The translations under genes were made by a program, and so were the position numbers. This document shows, in pieces, positions 40,320 to 50,052 of a stretch of DNA of 64,000 nt. Each line of letters starts with the position of its first letter. Within the stretch, counting starts at the first letter, position 1. This DNA comes from Pontimonas sp. (GTDB lineage: Bacteria > Actinomycetota > Actinomycetes > Actinomycetales > Microbacteriaceae): contig JAGYJI010000007.1 in assembly GCA_018402295.1 (NCBI GenBank), positions 1-64,000 of the forward strand. Direction: 5' to 3'. Under the pieces are notes generated by a model. That model was not told the DNA's origin and did no database searches. It saw only the letters and a list, made by a program, of their open reading frames with translations.

Positions 40320-41459
40320 ATGAGCCAGAGCACCTGGGCCGTAGTGTTTGGAGGCCCAAGCCCCGAGCACGAAATATCAATCCTCACCGGATTGCAGGCC
40401 GAGCGAGTCCTCTCCGATGGCGGCCACGATGTGTTGCCGATCTATCAGGCCGCCAACGGTGGGTGGTTTCAGGTTCCCGCCCACTCCGAAGCCAAAGATT
40501 TCTTGACCGGTGCACCCTCTGGCTCCAAAGAACTCGACATTGTGCTCTCCTCCACACCGGGGATTTATCCGAAGAAGGGCATGGGGAAAAAGCCACTGGA
40601 GATTGACGCAGCTCTGCTGTGTTTCCACGGAGGTTTAGGGGAGGGAGGCGGCGCTGCCGCCATCTTCAGCTTCCTTGAAATTCCTGCCACGGGGTCCAGC
40701 GTGTTTGCCGGAGCTGTGGGCATGGACAAACTCGCTTTTGGTGGGTTGATGGCCCAGTCGGGTATTTCCACGCTGCCTCGAGAAGCGGTTCTCACCACCC
40801 GGGAGCCCTCCTTCCCCGGCCCCTACATTGTGAAGCCCCGCTTTGGTGGCTCCTCCATTGGAATCGAAATCGTGGAGGACATCCACACCGCACGGACTCT
40901 CCTGAACACCTCGGCTCACCTGAAGGCAGGGGCGGTTCTGGAGCCCTATCGTCCCGAGCTGGTGGACTTGAACATGTCCTTTCGGACACACCCGGAGCTC
41001 GAGCTGACCGATCTGGAGCGCCCACTGCGCGCTGAGGGAGAAAAAACTGGTCTGTACTCGTATCAGGAGAAGTACCTCGCAGGTGGAGGTGCTGGTCTCA
41101 CCCACGCACCCCGCGAGTTCCCCGCCAATGCCCCAGAGCCCATCCACCAGAAAGCGCGGGAGCTTGCCACCGCGGTGGCGGAGGTCACCCGCTTGAGCGG
41201 AATTGTTCGGGTCGATTTGCTCTGGGATGAGGCCACCGGAGACGTTTTCGTCAACGAGGTGAACACGATTCCCGGTGCACTGTCACTGTATTTGTGGGCA
41301 CCGAAGCACCCGGCCCTTCGAGTTCTCGAGGATGCCCTCATCGAGGCCCGGGATCACCCGGTGGTTCTTCCCCACAGCGGCTTTGGCGGGGGTGTTGCCC
41401 TGCGGGCAGCCGGCGGTATCGCCGGCAAGCTGGTGGGCCTCGATGGGCCCAGGGGTTAG
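40320..41459 (+). CDS. ddl: D-alanine-D-alanine ligase family protein
   Basis: The 379-residue ATP-grasp enzyme opens WAVVFGGPSPEHEISILTGL (family HEVS/HEIS motif). It continues with ALLCFHGGLGEGGGAAAIFS, PYIVKPRFGGSSIGIEIVED and VFVNEVNTIPGALSLYLW, the ATP/metal site. It joins two D-alanines for peptidoglycan. In the hydrolase-facing loop GLGEGGG replaces the commoner HGxxGEDG, and the enzyme is slightly longer than typical, so D-Ala-D-Ala preference is likely but not certain. It follows the Mur ligase by 31 nt, suggesting sequential steps. Confidence 0.87.
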   Translation: MSQSTWAVVFGGPSPEHEISILTGLQAERVLSDGGHDVLPIYQAANGGWFQVPAHSEAKDFLTGAPSGSKELDIVLSSTPGIYPKKGMGKKPLEIDAALLCFHGGLGEGGGAAAIFSFLEIPATGSSVFAGAVGMDKLAFGGLMAQSGISTLPREAVLTTREPSFPGPYIVKPRFGGSSIGIEIVEDIHTARTLLNTSAHLKAGAVLEPYRPELVDLNMSFRTHPELELTDLERPLRAEGEKTGLYSYQEKYLAGGGAGLTHAPREFPANAPEPIHQKARELATAVAEVTRLSGIVRVDLLWDEATGDVFVNEVNTIPGALSLYLWAPKHPALRVLEDALIEARDHPVVLPHSGFGGGVALRAAGGIAGKLVGLDGPRG

Positions 41460-41467
41460 TCCGAGGC

Positions 41468-41941
41468 TTACTCGAGAACGCTCGCCGGGTCCAGACACTG
41501 CGCGATGGGTGTCGATTGGCTTCCCACCGCCCGGGCAATATCGCGCAAGACCTCGGTGCCGGAGACCACCTCGGAGTCCACAATGACCTCGGTTGCCGGG
41601 TCTAGTCCATAGGTGGTGAAGATAAAGCTCGGTGCATCGGAGTCATCGCGTAACCAGTCGATGCCCTGCACCGTCGCACACGGCAGTGTGCTGGGCGGTG
41701 GTGTCGGCAGGCCACAGCGCACAATGACGGCCACCGGTTCACCCCAGGCGGCGGTGGACTGGGCGTTCACGTTTCGTCTGGGCAGATCTGCCACCGTGTC
41801 GGGTAGTCGCACCATCATGTTGGCGCACTCCGGAGTGTTGGCGTTGAGGGCTGGTTGCAGGGCCACCGTCGGGGCGCACCCCGCGAGCACACTGGCGCCG
41901 ACCAGGAACAGCGCTGCCCTGGTTATCGATGACGCTCTCAC
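41468..41941 (-). CDS. DUF3515 family lipoprotein
   Basis: The 157-residue protein has a signal peptide ITRAALFLVGASVLAGC with lipobox LAGC, giving Cys22 as the lipidated residue. The mature part ANTPECANMMVRLPDTVADL and AAWGEPVAVIVRCGLPTPPP matches the actinobacterial DUF3515 family of unknown function. Cysteines in CANMM, RCG, LPCATV and AQCLD suggest disulfides outside the membrane. It is convergent with ddl (8 nt gap) and divergent from thiL, its usual neighbour. Confidence 0.85.
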   Translation of the reverse strand: MRASSITRAALFLVGASVLAGCAPTVALQPALNANTPECANMMVRLPDTVADLPRRNVNAQSTAAWGEPVAVIVRCGLPTPPPSTLPCATVQGIDWLRDDSDAPSFIFTTYGLDPATEVIVDSEVVSGTEVLRDIARAVGSQSTPIAQCLDPASVLE

Positions 41942-41964
41942 AGAGAAAGGCTAGCGTGGTGGGC

Positions 41965-42934
41965 ATGAGTGATTCCTCTGCTCCTCTGGATCGCACGCTC
42001 GGTGAGATCGGGGAAAACGCCGCCCTGGACTGGGTCTTGCCCCTGCTGCCCACCGGGGACTCTGTGGTGGTGGGGCCGGGGGATGATTCTGCTCTGGTGT
42101 CCCTGCCGGAATCCCAGGTGTTGATCTCGACCGACATGATGATGCAGGGGCCAGATTTTCGCTTCGACTGGTCCCAGCCAGCAGATGTCGGCTTCAAAGC
42201 CATCGCCAGTAACGCCGCTGACATCGCCGCCATGGGTGGTGTCGTGGTGGGGTATCAACTCGCGGTGGCGGCTCCCGCAAGCACGCCGCTGCGGCATGCT
42301 GGTGGGGCTTGCCGAGGGTTTCGCCGAGGGCATTGCTGCCCTCACACCGGGGGCTGGCGTTCTGGGGGGAGATTTGTCTCGCTCCGAGGTGTTCACGATT
42401 GCGGTAACCGTGCTGGGATCACTGCAGGGCCTGAAGCCCGTTCTCCGCTCGGGTGCGACGCCGGGGATGTTGTCTGTGTTGCTGGTGAGCTGGGGCTTTC
42501 CCACCGAGGACTGAGGTTGCTCCTGGCAGCCGGTGATGACGAGCTGGCGATTGCGGGGCTGGTGACGAAGCGACACGGCTGTTGCCCATCATCTGCGGCC
42601 CCGACCACCGATTGCGCTGGGACCAGTCGCTGCGAAAGCCGGCGCCACCGCGATGATGGACATCTCTGATGGTCTTGTGTTGGATGCTTCCCGCATGGCG
42701 AAGGCCAGTGGTGTTCGAGTCGAGTTGGCGGCAGACGCGGGGCTTGATGACGACGCTCTCTATGGCGGCGAGGACCACGGACTTCTGGCCACGTTCGAGC
42801 CCTCCGTGACGCCTCCTGAGGGTTTTCGCCCCGTGGGTGTCATCAGGGAGGGTGAACCGGGGGTGTTTCTCGGGGATCAGGAGCTCGATGCCGGGGCGGG
42901 CGGCTGGGATCCCTTTAGGAACCTCGCCCAGTAA
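41965..42934 (+). CDS. thiL: Thiamine-monophosphate kinase (three frameshifts)
   Basis: ThiL phosphorylates thiamine monophosphate to the active diphosphate. Pieces in order are LGEIGENAALDWVLPLLPTG, VVVGPGDDSALVSLPESQVL, DMMMQGPDFRFDWSQPADVG, FKAIASNAADIAAMGG, GVLGGDLSRSEVFTIAVTVL, TAMMDISDGLVLDASRMAKA and ALYGGEDHGLLATFEPS (nucleotide/Mg motifs), ending GGWDPF. Shifts lie near 42280, 42460 (missing G) and 42580. ATG 41965 is preceded 7 nt upstream by TAGCGT (41952-41957), a leaderless arrangement. The 3' end overlaps the convergent rsmD gene by 58 nt. Confidence 0.93.
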
Positions 42935-43476
42935 ACGGTGGTGTCCCCATAGGTTTTGGGCGAGAGCACCTCATACCCCTCGGGGAACTGTGGGGGTTCG
43001 CCCTTGGAGGATCTCTCCACCACGACGAGGGCATCCGGGGCAAGCCAGGGGTGAAGCGAGACTAGGTGGTCATTGAGGGCGCTGGGGGAATAGTCATAGG
43101 GCGGGTCAAGAAACACGAGGGACACCTCACTCAGTGCTGCTCCGGCCAGAAACTTTGCCACGCTCGAGGTGACACTGCGAAGCGTTGGTGCATGGGTGAG
43201 GGGTTTTGCCACCAGAGCGATATTGGCATCGAGTACGGCGGTTGCTCCTGCATGATTGTCGACCAACCACACGGCGCTGGCGCCCCTGGAGGCGGCTTCT
43301 AGGCCGAGGGCTCCCGTGCCGGCAAACAAATCCAGCACCGTGGCGCCCGGAATATCGCTCAGGGACGCAAGTCTCGAGAAGATGGCCTCTCGCACTCGGT
43401 CGGAGGTGGGCCTCGAGACCTTAGCCGGTGCCACCAGGCGCAAAGAGCCCGCGTCCCCAGCGATGATTCTGGTCAT
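42877..43476 (-). CDS. rsmD: 16S rRNA (guanine(966)-N2)-methyltransferase
   Basis: The 199-residue Rossmann methyltransferase opens MTRIIAGDAGSLRLVAPAKV. TSDRVREAIFSRLAS, the SAM motif VLDLFAGTGALGLEAASRGA and catalytic motif LVFLDPPYDYS follow. It modifies G966 of 16S rRNA in the small-subunit head. The frame is intact. It is divergent from recG (57 nt gap) and antisense to the last 19 codons of thiL. The C-terminal Pro/Ala/Ser tail is not conserved. Confidence 0.95.
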   Translation of the reverse strand: MTRIIAGDAGSLRLVAPAKVSRPTSDRVREAIFSRLASLSDIPGATVLDLFAGTGALGLEAASRGASAVWLVDNHAGATAVLDANIALVAKPLTHAPTLRSVTSSVAKFLAGAALSEVSLVFLDPPYDYSPSALNDHLVSLHPWLAPDALVVVERSSKGEPPQFPEGYEVLSPKTYGDTTVYWARFLKGSQPPAPASSS

Positions 43477-43532
43477 TCCACAACGCTAGCGGGCTTTCGG
43501 ACCGAGCACTTCCCAGGCGATAGCGTGGCAGT

Positions 43533-45699
43533 GTGAGCGTCGGACTAGAGACCACACTGCAGGGAATTCTGGGGGATCGCACCCAGAAGGCCCTCACCAC
43601 AGCGTTTGGCTATGCCACGGTGGGAGATCTTCTGCAGCACTATCCCCGGCGCTACGCCAGTCGGGGGGAGCTCACCTCGGTCGCCGGTGTCCCCTGGGTG
43701 AGCAGGTCACCCTGGTGGCCGAGGTGGTCTCCACCAAGGAGCGCCCGATGCGCCAGAAGCGCGGGTCCATCCTCGAAGTGGTGATTTCTGATGGCACCGG
43801 ACTGGTCACCCTCACCTTCTTCAATCAGGCGTGGCGTCAAAAAGACCTCACCCCTGGGGCCCGGGGAATGTTTGCCGGGAAAGTCGGCGCCTATCGGGGC
43901 GAGCGTCAATTGGCGCACCCCGACTATGAGCTTTTCAGCGATGAGGATGCACTGGCTCAGAACAGTGAGGAATGGGCGAAACGCCCCATTCCTCTCTACC
44001 CAGCCACCTCCCGACTGGCCAGCTGGCAGATCGCTAAATCCCTGGGTGTTGTCTTGGATGTGCTGGAGGAGCTGGTCGACCCCATCCCCGAGGACATTCG
44101 AGCCACCGAGGGACTCCTGGGGTTTCGTGATGCGCTGGAGAAGATTCACCGACCAGCGGAGGAGTCTGACTGGAAGGCAGCCAGGGACACCCTGCGCTTT
44201 CACGAAGCGCTCATCCTTCAAACCGCTCTGGTGCGCAGGCGTCGTCTCGCCCAGTCGGTGGCCAGCACGCCGCGTGTTCCCGGCGAGAAGACCAACACCT
44301 TCCTGAAGAGTTTGCCCTTCACGTTGACCGAGGATCAGCTCACCGTTGTGGAAGAGATTCACGATGACATGGCCAGTGGTCACCCGATGAATCGGCTGGT
44401 CCAGGGTGAAGTGGGGTCGGGAAAAACTGTGGTGGCCGCCACCGCGATGGTGACGGTGGCGGGAACCGGCGGCCAAACCGCCCTGCTCGCCCCCACCGAG
44501 GTGCTCGCCACCCAGCATTTTCGCTCGCTCATACACACGCTGGGTCCCGACATGGCGGCTTCCCTGAATCCCGTGCTCCTCACCGGAGCACTCGGTGCCC
44601 CACAGCGCAAGAAAGCCCTGTTGGCTGCCGCCTCAGGAGCGTCCCAGTTGGTGGTGGGAACCCATGCCCTGCTGGGGGACACCGTGCAATTTGCTGACCT
44701 GGGGCTGGTCGTGATTGATGAGCAGCACCGTTTTGGGGTGGACCAGCGCGATGCGCTTCGCCATAAGGGCTCCCACCCGCATGTTCTGGTCCTCACCGCC
44801 ACCCCGATTCCTCGGACGGTGGCGATGACGGTCTTTGGGGATCTCGATGTCTCCACGATTGCCGTGTTGCCCCAGGGGCGCTCCCCGATTGAGTCCCATG
44901 TGGTGGCGCTGGCGGATCACCCCACCTGGTATCCCCGGGTGTGGTCCCGGGTGGCGGAGGAGGTGGCTGCCGGGCGGCAAGCGTTTGTGGTGACCTCCGC
45001 CATTTCCCCCAGTGTTCAGGAGGAAGGCGAGCCAGAGCTCAGCGATGCTCGACGAGAGCGAGCTCGAGGGCACGCCCACGGTTCCTCGGGCCAGTGTGGA
45101 GGAAACCCTTCCCATGCTGCGGGGGCTCCCAGAATTTGCTGGCCTCCGGGTGGAGGCCATCCACGGTCGTATGCCCACCGCCGAGAAGGATGAGGTGATG
45201 CAGGCGTTTGGCGCAGGCGAGATCGATGTCCTCGTCGCCACCACCGTGATTGAGGTGGGAATCGATGTCCCGAACGCCTCCATCATGGTGATTCTGGACG
45301 CTGATCGCTTTGGGGTGAGCCAACTCCACCAGTTGCGTGGTCGAGTCGGTCGAGGGCAACACCCGGGTGCCTGCCTGTTGGTCACCCACGCCGAGGTGGA
45401 CACCACCGCGCGGGCTCGGGTGGAGGCGGTGGCTGGCACCCTGGACGGGTTTGAGTTGGCTGCCATGGATCTCGAGCTCCGCCGCGAGGGTGATGTGTCT
45501 GGGGGCGAGCCAATCTGGTCGACGCTCGGGCTTGAGACTGGTCCGAGTGACCAGTGATGGTGAGCTCATTGACCGGGCCAGGGAGCATGCCGAGGCGATT
45601 CTCGCCTCGGATCCTGACCTGTCGGGTCATCCTGAGCTGTTGGCAGCCCTCCAGGCACGCCTGGATGAGAGTTCCGAGGATTACCTGGAAAAGAATTAG
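43533..45699 (+). CDS. recG: ATP-dependent DNA helicase RecG (three frameshifts)
   Basis: RecG reverses stalled forks and branch-migrates Holliday junctions. The N-terminal wedge domain opens [20 protein letters not shown], and a shift near 43697 leads to [20 protein letters not shown]. Helicase motifs are [20 protein letters not shown] (Walker A), [59 protein letters not shown] and [18 protein letters not shown]. Further shifts lie near 45047 and 45508-45512 (extra G). Total is about 722 residues. GTG 43533 has TAGCGT (43521-43526) 6 nt upstream. Confidence 0.96.
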
Positions 45700-45740
45700 G
45701 TCGAGTGTTTCGTGTGATATCCTGGAAACATTCCTCTCGC

Positions 45741-46244
<504 letters not shown>

Positions 46245-46279
46245 TCTGTTCTCACGACTCGTGGAGTGAAGGAGATCTG

Positions 46280-47592
46280 GTGGCTGCATCGAAGGACACC
46301 GCCGAGCTCAAAAAGCTCGATAGGGCCCACAATTTCTACTCATGGTCGGTTCAGGGCACGCTCGCTCCGATGATGGTCTCGCATGCCACGGGTATGTATG
46401 TCTATGACACCGAGGGCACCGAGTATTTGGACTTCTCGAGCCAGTTGGTCAACACCAACATCGGTCACTCACACCCCGCCGTGGTGAAGGCGATCCAGGA
46501 GCAGGCCCAGACCCTCGCCACGCTCGGACCGGCGTACTCCTCGGAGCCTCGCGTGCAGGCTGCCACCCGGATTGTGGAACTCGCGGGCAAAGATTTCCAG
46601 AAAGTGTTCTTCACCAACGGTGGCGCTGACGGGGTGGAGAACGCGGTGCGGGCTGCCCGGTTGTTCACCAAGAAAAACAAGGTCCTCTCCACCTACCGCA
46701 GCTACCACGGCAACACCGGGGCCGCGATTGTGGCGACCGGGGACTGGCGCCGTCAGCCCAACGAATACGCCACCCACCACGCACACTTCTTTGGACCCTT
46801 TGCCTACCGCAGTGAGTTCTGGTCCACGTCGGAGGCGGAAGAGGGTCAGCGAGCACTCCACCACCTGGAGCGGGTCATCCAGTCCGAAGGACCCGACACG
46901 ATCGCTGCGGTGCTGCTCGAGAGTGTTCCGGGGACAGCCGGCATCATGGTCCCACCCCTGGCTATTTGAAGGGTGTCCGCGAACTCTGTGATCGCTACGG
47001 GATTGTCATGATTCTCGATGAGGTGATGGCGGGATTTGGTCGCACCGGCCACTGGTTTGCGTTCCACGCTCACGACGTGGTGCCGGACCTGATTTCCTTC
47101 GCCAAAGGGGTGAACTCCGGTTATGTGCCAGTGGGTGGGGTCATCTTCCACCGGCGCATCTCAGACTTCTTTGAGGACACCATGTTCCCCGGTGGTTTGA
47201 CCTACTCAGGTCACCCGCTGGCGATGGCGTCGATCAACGCAGCCCTCCAGGCCATGGAGGACGAGGGCATGGTCGAGAACGCGAAGACCATGGGTGAGGA
47301 CCACCTCCGCCCAGGACTTCTGGCCCTCCAGGCTGACCACCCCGTCGATCGGGGATGTTCGAGGTCTGGGATGTTTCTTTGCGCTGGATTTGGTGGCGGA
47401 CCCCGTCACCAAGGCGCCGCTTGATGCAGCCGCCATGGGGCGGATCAAGGGCGAGATTGTGGCGCAGGAAGCTGTTGCCCTTTGTGGTGGATAACCGCAT
47501 CCACGTGGTTCCCCCGCTGATTGTGACGCCAGAGCAGATTCAGACGCGCGCTCGGCATTTACGACGAAGCGCTCACTGCCGCAGGCTTCTAG
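46280..47592 (+). CDS. Class III aminotransferase family protein (four frameshifts)
   Basis: This PLP-dependent fold-type I enzyme has about 437 residues. The N-terminal NFYSWSVQGTLAPMMVSHAT and EYLDFSSQLVNTNIGHSHPA are followed by FFTNGGADGVENAVRAARLF and YRSYHGNTGAAIVATGDWRR. A missing C near 46958 shifts to GYLKGVRELCDRYGIVMILD, EVMAGFGRTGHWFAFHAHDV and the PLP-lysine segment LISFAKGVNSGYVPVGGVIF. Further shifts near 47344, 47475 and 47550 lead to the ending ALGIYDEALTAAGF. It resembles omega-amino acid:pyruvate or related transaminases; the substrate is unknown. GTG 46280 has AAGGAG at 46270-46275. Confidence 0.88.
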
Positions 47593-47601
47593 ACTGGGGT
47601 C
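47590..47601 (+). promoter_or_regulatory. Candidate leaderless promoter of the DUF177 gene, overlapping a stop codon
   Basis: The TAG stop of the aminotransferase gene is also the first half of TAGACT (47590-47595), a -10-like element located 6 nt before ATG 47602. Confidence 0.5.
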
Positions 47602-48134
47602 ATGGCGACCAGCAAAAATCCTCTCGTTGTCGGGGTGAAAGACCTTGTCCATCAGGCGGGCGAGATGCGCGAGCTCACGCTCGAGGTGGTGACTCCCGAA
47701 AAATATGGCGAGGCCATGGCCACTGTGGCGCAAGGGTCACCGATGACGCTGGCGCTTCGACTGGAGGGACTCCACGAGGGCGTTTTGGCCACCGGCGAGG
47801 TCTCGGTGCACGGCAACTGCCGAGTGCGTGCGGTGTTTGGATCCCGTCAGCTTCGACCTCGGGGTCGATTTCCAGGAGCTTTTCGCGTATTCTTCTAGCG
47901 ATTCCGATTCGTACACGGTGGTGGATGACTCCCTCAATCTTGAGGACATCATTCGGGATGCGGTGGTTCTTGAACTTCCCTTCCAACCTGTGTGCGCTGA
48001 GGACTGCTACGGATTAGACCCGGCAACTGGCGAGAAGCGCAGCGAACCACCGGGTGACGACCGTGGCAGAGGAGATTGACCCGAGATGGCAGGAACTCAG
48101 TAAGCTTCTCGAGTCTGACCCAGAGAAACCCTAA
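47602..48134 (+). CDS. DUF177 (YceD) family protein (two frameshifts)
   Basis: It opens [20 protein letters not shown] and [11 protein letters not shown]. After a shift near 47826 it continues [20 protein letters not shown], then [20 protein letters not shown] and YGLDPATGE. After a second shift near 48045 it ends [20 protein letters not shown]. The CxRCL and CxxxCxGLCPxCG-like cysteines of YceD are partly kept. YceD proteins always lie before rpmF and are linked to 23S rRNA/ribosome maturation and to stringent regulation in some bacteria. Corrected length is about 177 residues. rpmF follows after 23 nt. Confidence 0.9.
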
Positions 48135-48157
48135 GACCCCTACGAAAGCAGAAGACC

Positions 48158-48361
48158 ATGGCTGTACCCAAGCGGAAAATGTCGCGCTCGAACACTCGTC
48201 ACCGTCGTTCGGCGTGGAAGGCTGCGGTGCCCACCCTGGTCAAGACCGTCGAGAACGGCAAAACCGTGTACAGCCTCCCGCACCGCGCCCGCGTGGTCGA
48301 GGACTCTGCCGGCACCCCGCTGTTCATGGAATACAAGGGCCGCAAGGTCGCCGACGTCTAA
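48158..48361 (+). CDS. rpmF: 50S ribosomal protein L32
   Basis: The 67-residue protein opens [20 protein letters not shown], the L32 signature, and ends [11 protein letters not shown]. The zinc-binding cysteines of some L32 proteins are absent, so this is the Cys-minus form. It lies between DUF177 and rnc (2 nt gap), the standard order. The frame is intact. Confidence 0.98.
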   Translation: MAVPKRKMSRSNTRHRRSAWKAAVPTLVKTVENGKTVYSLPHRARVVEDSAGTPLFMEYKGRKVADV

Positions 48362-48362
48362 C

Positions 48363-49100
48363 GTGCCAGAGGGTATTGACGAAGCCCCCGAGGCTTTGGA
48401 CCCCAGCACACTGCTCACCGCGGTGGGCGTTGAGCTTTCGCCTGAGATCCTCCAGCAATCGCTCACCCACTCCTCCTACGCCTATGAGCAGGGTGGATTA
48501 GACAACGAACGCCTCGAGTTTTTGGGTGACGCCGTGGTGGGTCAAGCCATCACCGCTGCCCTCTATCACCACTACCCCGACCTTCCCGAAGGGGAACTCG
48601 CCAAACGTCGCGCCAGCATCGTCTCCACCGGTGCCCTCGCCGAGATTGCCCGGGGCATCAACCTGGGCGGCTATCTGCGACTGGGCCGCGGTGAGGAACT
48701 CACCGGGGGCCGTGAGAAGCCCTCGCTGCTCGCGGACGCACTGGAGGCACTCGTCGGGGCGATCTTCTTGGACAAAGGACCACAGGCTGCCCACGATGCC
48801 GTGCACCACCTGATGGGGGACTTAGTCAAGCGAGCGGATGAGCTTCGCGAATCCAGTGACCCCAAGACCGCGTTGCAGGAGTGGGCCGCGGCCCACTCCC
48901 AGGGTGTTCCGAAATACAACATCACCGACTCGGGTCCGGATCACCAGAAAGTGTTCACCGCGGATGTGTTCCTCGATGGTCATGACCGCTCCAGCACGGG
49001 AGTCGGTCACGGCACCGGAAGCTCCAAAAAAGCTGCTGAGCTCGCTGCGGCTCAGGCGGCCCTGGATTTCCTCCGGGGATCCGACCCCCGCGATGCCTGA
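48363..49100 (+). CDS. rnc: Ribonuclease III
   Basis: The 245-residue dsRNA endonuclease processes rRNA precursors and structured mRNA. The catalytic signature NERLEFLGDAVVG is at residues 49-60. The second acidic site is in DALEALVGAIFLDKG. The C-terminal dsRNA-binding domain includes KTALQEWAAAHSQGVPKYNI and GTGSSKKAAELAAAQAALDF. The start is GTG 48363. The gene overlaps mutM by 8 nt. Confidence 0.97.
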   Translation: MPEGIDEAPEALDPSTLLTAVGVELSPEILQQSLTHSSYAYEQGGLDNERLEFLGDAVVGQAITAALYHHYPDLPEGELAKRRASIVSTGALAEIARGINLGGYLRLGRGEELTGGREKPSLLADALEALVGAIFLDKGPQAAHDAVHHLMGDLVKRADELRESSDPKTALQEWAAAHSQGVPKYNITDSGPDHQKVFTADVFLDGHDRSSTGVGHGTGSSKKAAELAAAQAALDFLRGSDPRDA

Positions 49101-49995
49101 GCTTCCCGAAGTTGAGGTGGTGAGGCGCGGCCTCGAGCCAGCTCTCACCGGCGCCACCCTGGATCGCATCGAGGTTCTGGAACCCCGGAGCCTCAAGCGC
49201 CATCCGGGCCCGCCGGAAGATTTTGTCCACCGGTTGGAGGGCCAGGTGGTGGACTGTGCAATCCGCCGGGGAAAGTTCCTCTGGTTTCCCCTACGGGGAA
49301 CACACGAAGCCCTGGTGGTTCACCTGGGCATGAGCGGTCAAGTTCTTCTCGGTGATGAGGACTCCGATTTTGGGTCACTGTTGCGCATTCGTCTGGAGGT
49401 GACCAGCTCCCAGGGCAACCCCCTGGTGGTCGGCTTTGTCGACCAGCGGATCTTTGGCTCGATGGCCCTTGATGAGCTCATCCCCACACCGCAGGGAACG
49501 CCCGCGGGGAAGGGTGCTGATGATGGCCGCATTCCTCGCAGCGTTTCCCACATCGCCCGGGACCCCCTCGACCCCCACTTTGATGACGCTGCTTTTTCGA
49601 GGGCGCTGCGAGCACGGAACACCGACATCAAGCGGGCACTCTTAGATCAGAACCTGATCAGTGGAATCGGCAATATTTATGCCGATGAGGCCCTCTGGGG
49701 GGCACGGCTGCACTATCTCACACCCACGAGTCGCCTCACCGCCGCCAAAGTTCGTGAGCTCCTGGCGGAAGTGAGGGCGGTGTTGCAGAAAGCGCTGCGG
49801 GAGGGCGGAACGAGTTTTGATAGCCAGTATGTGAACGTGAACGGTCAAGCCGGGTACTTTGCCCACTCCCTGCACGCCTACGGGCGGCAGGGAACACCGT
49901 GTGACCGGTGCGGGGGAATCCTGCGCCGCGAACCCTTCATGAACCGCTCCTCCCACCGGTGTCCCTCCTGCCAAAGAACCCCCAGAAACCGGTAG
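49093..49995 (+). CDS. mutM: Formamidopyrimidine-DNA glycosylase
   Basis: The 300-residue repair enzyme removes 8-oxoguanine and nicks abasic sites. The N-terminal MPELPEVEVVRRGLEPALTG has the catalytic Pro2 and Glu3. VVDCAIRRGKFLWFPL has the beta-elimination Lys. The H2TH region has ALLDQNLISGIGNIYADEAL. The C-terminal zinc finger is CDRCGGILRR and HRCPSCQ. Start ATG 49093 is fixed by Pro2 and overlaps the end of rnc. The frame is intact. Confidence 0.97.
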   Translation: MPELPEVEVVRRGLEPALTGATLDRIEVLEPRSLKRHPGPPEDFVHRLEGQVVDCAIRRGKFLWFPLRGTHEALVVHLGMSGQVLLGDEDSDFGSLLRIRLEVTSSQGNPLVVGFVDQRIFGSMALDELIPTPQGTPAGKGADDGRIPRSVSHIARDPLDPHFDDAAFSRALRARNTDIKRALLDQNLISGIGNIYADEALWGARLHYLTPTSRLTAAKVRELLAEVRAVLQKALREGGTSFDSQYVNVNGQAGYFAHSLHAYGRQGTPCDRCGGILRREPFMNRSSHRCPSCQRTPRNR

Positions 49996-50052
49996 GTTTG
50001 AGGGTGCGAAGAGCACATTTTTCTCGCGGAATTCTGGAAGGTTGGTCGGCAA

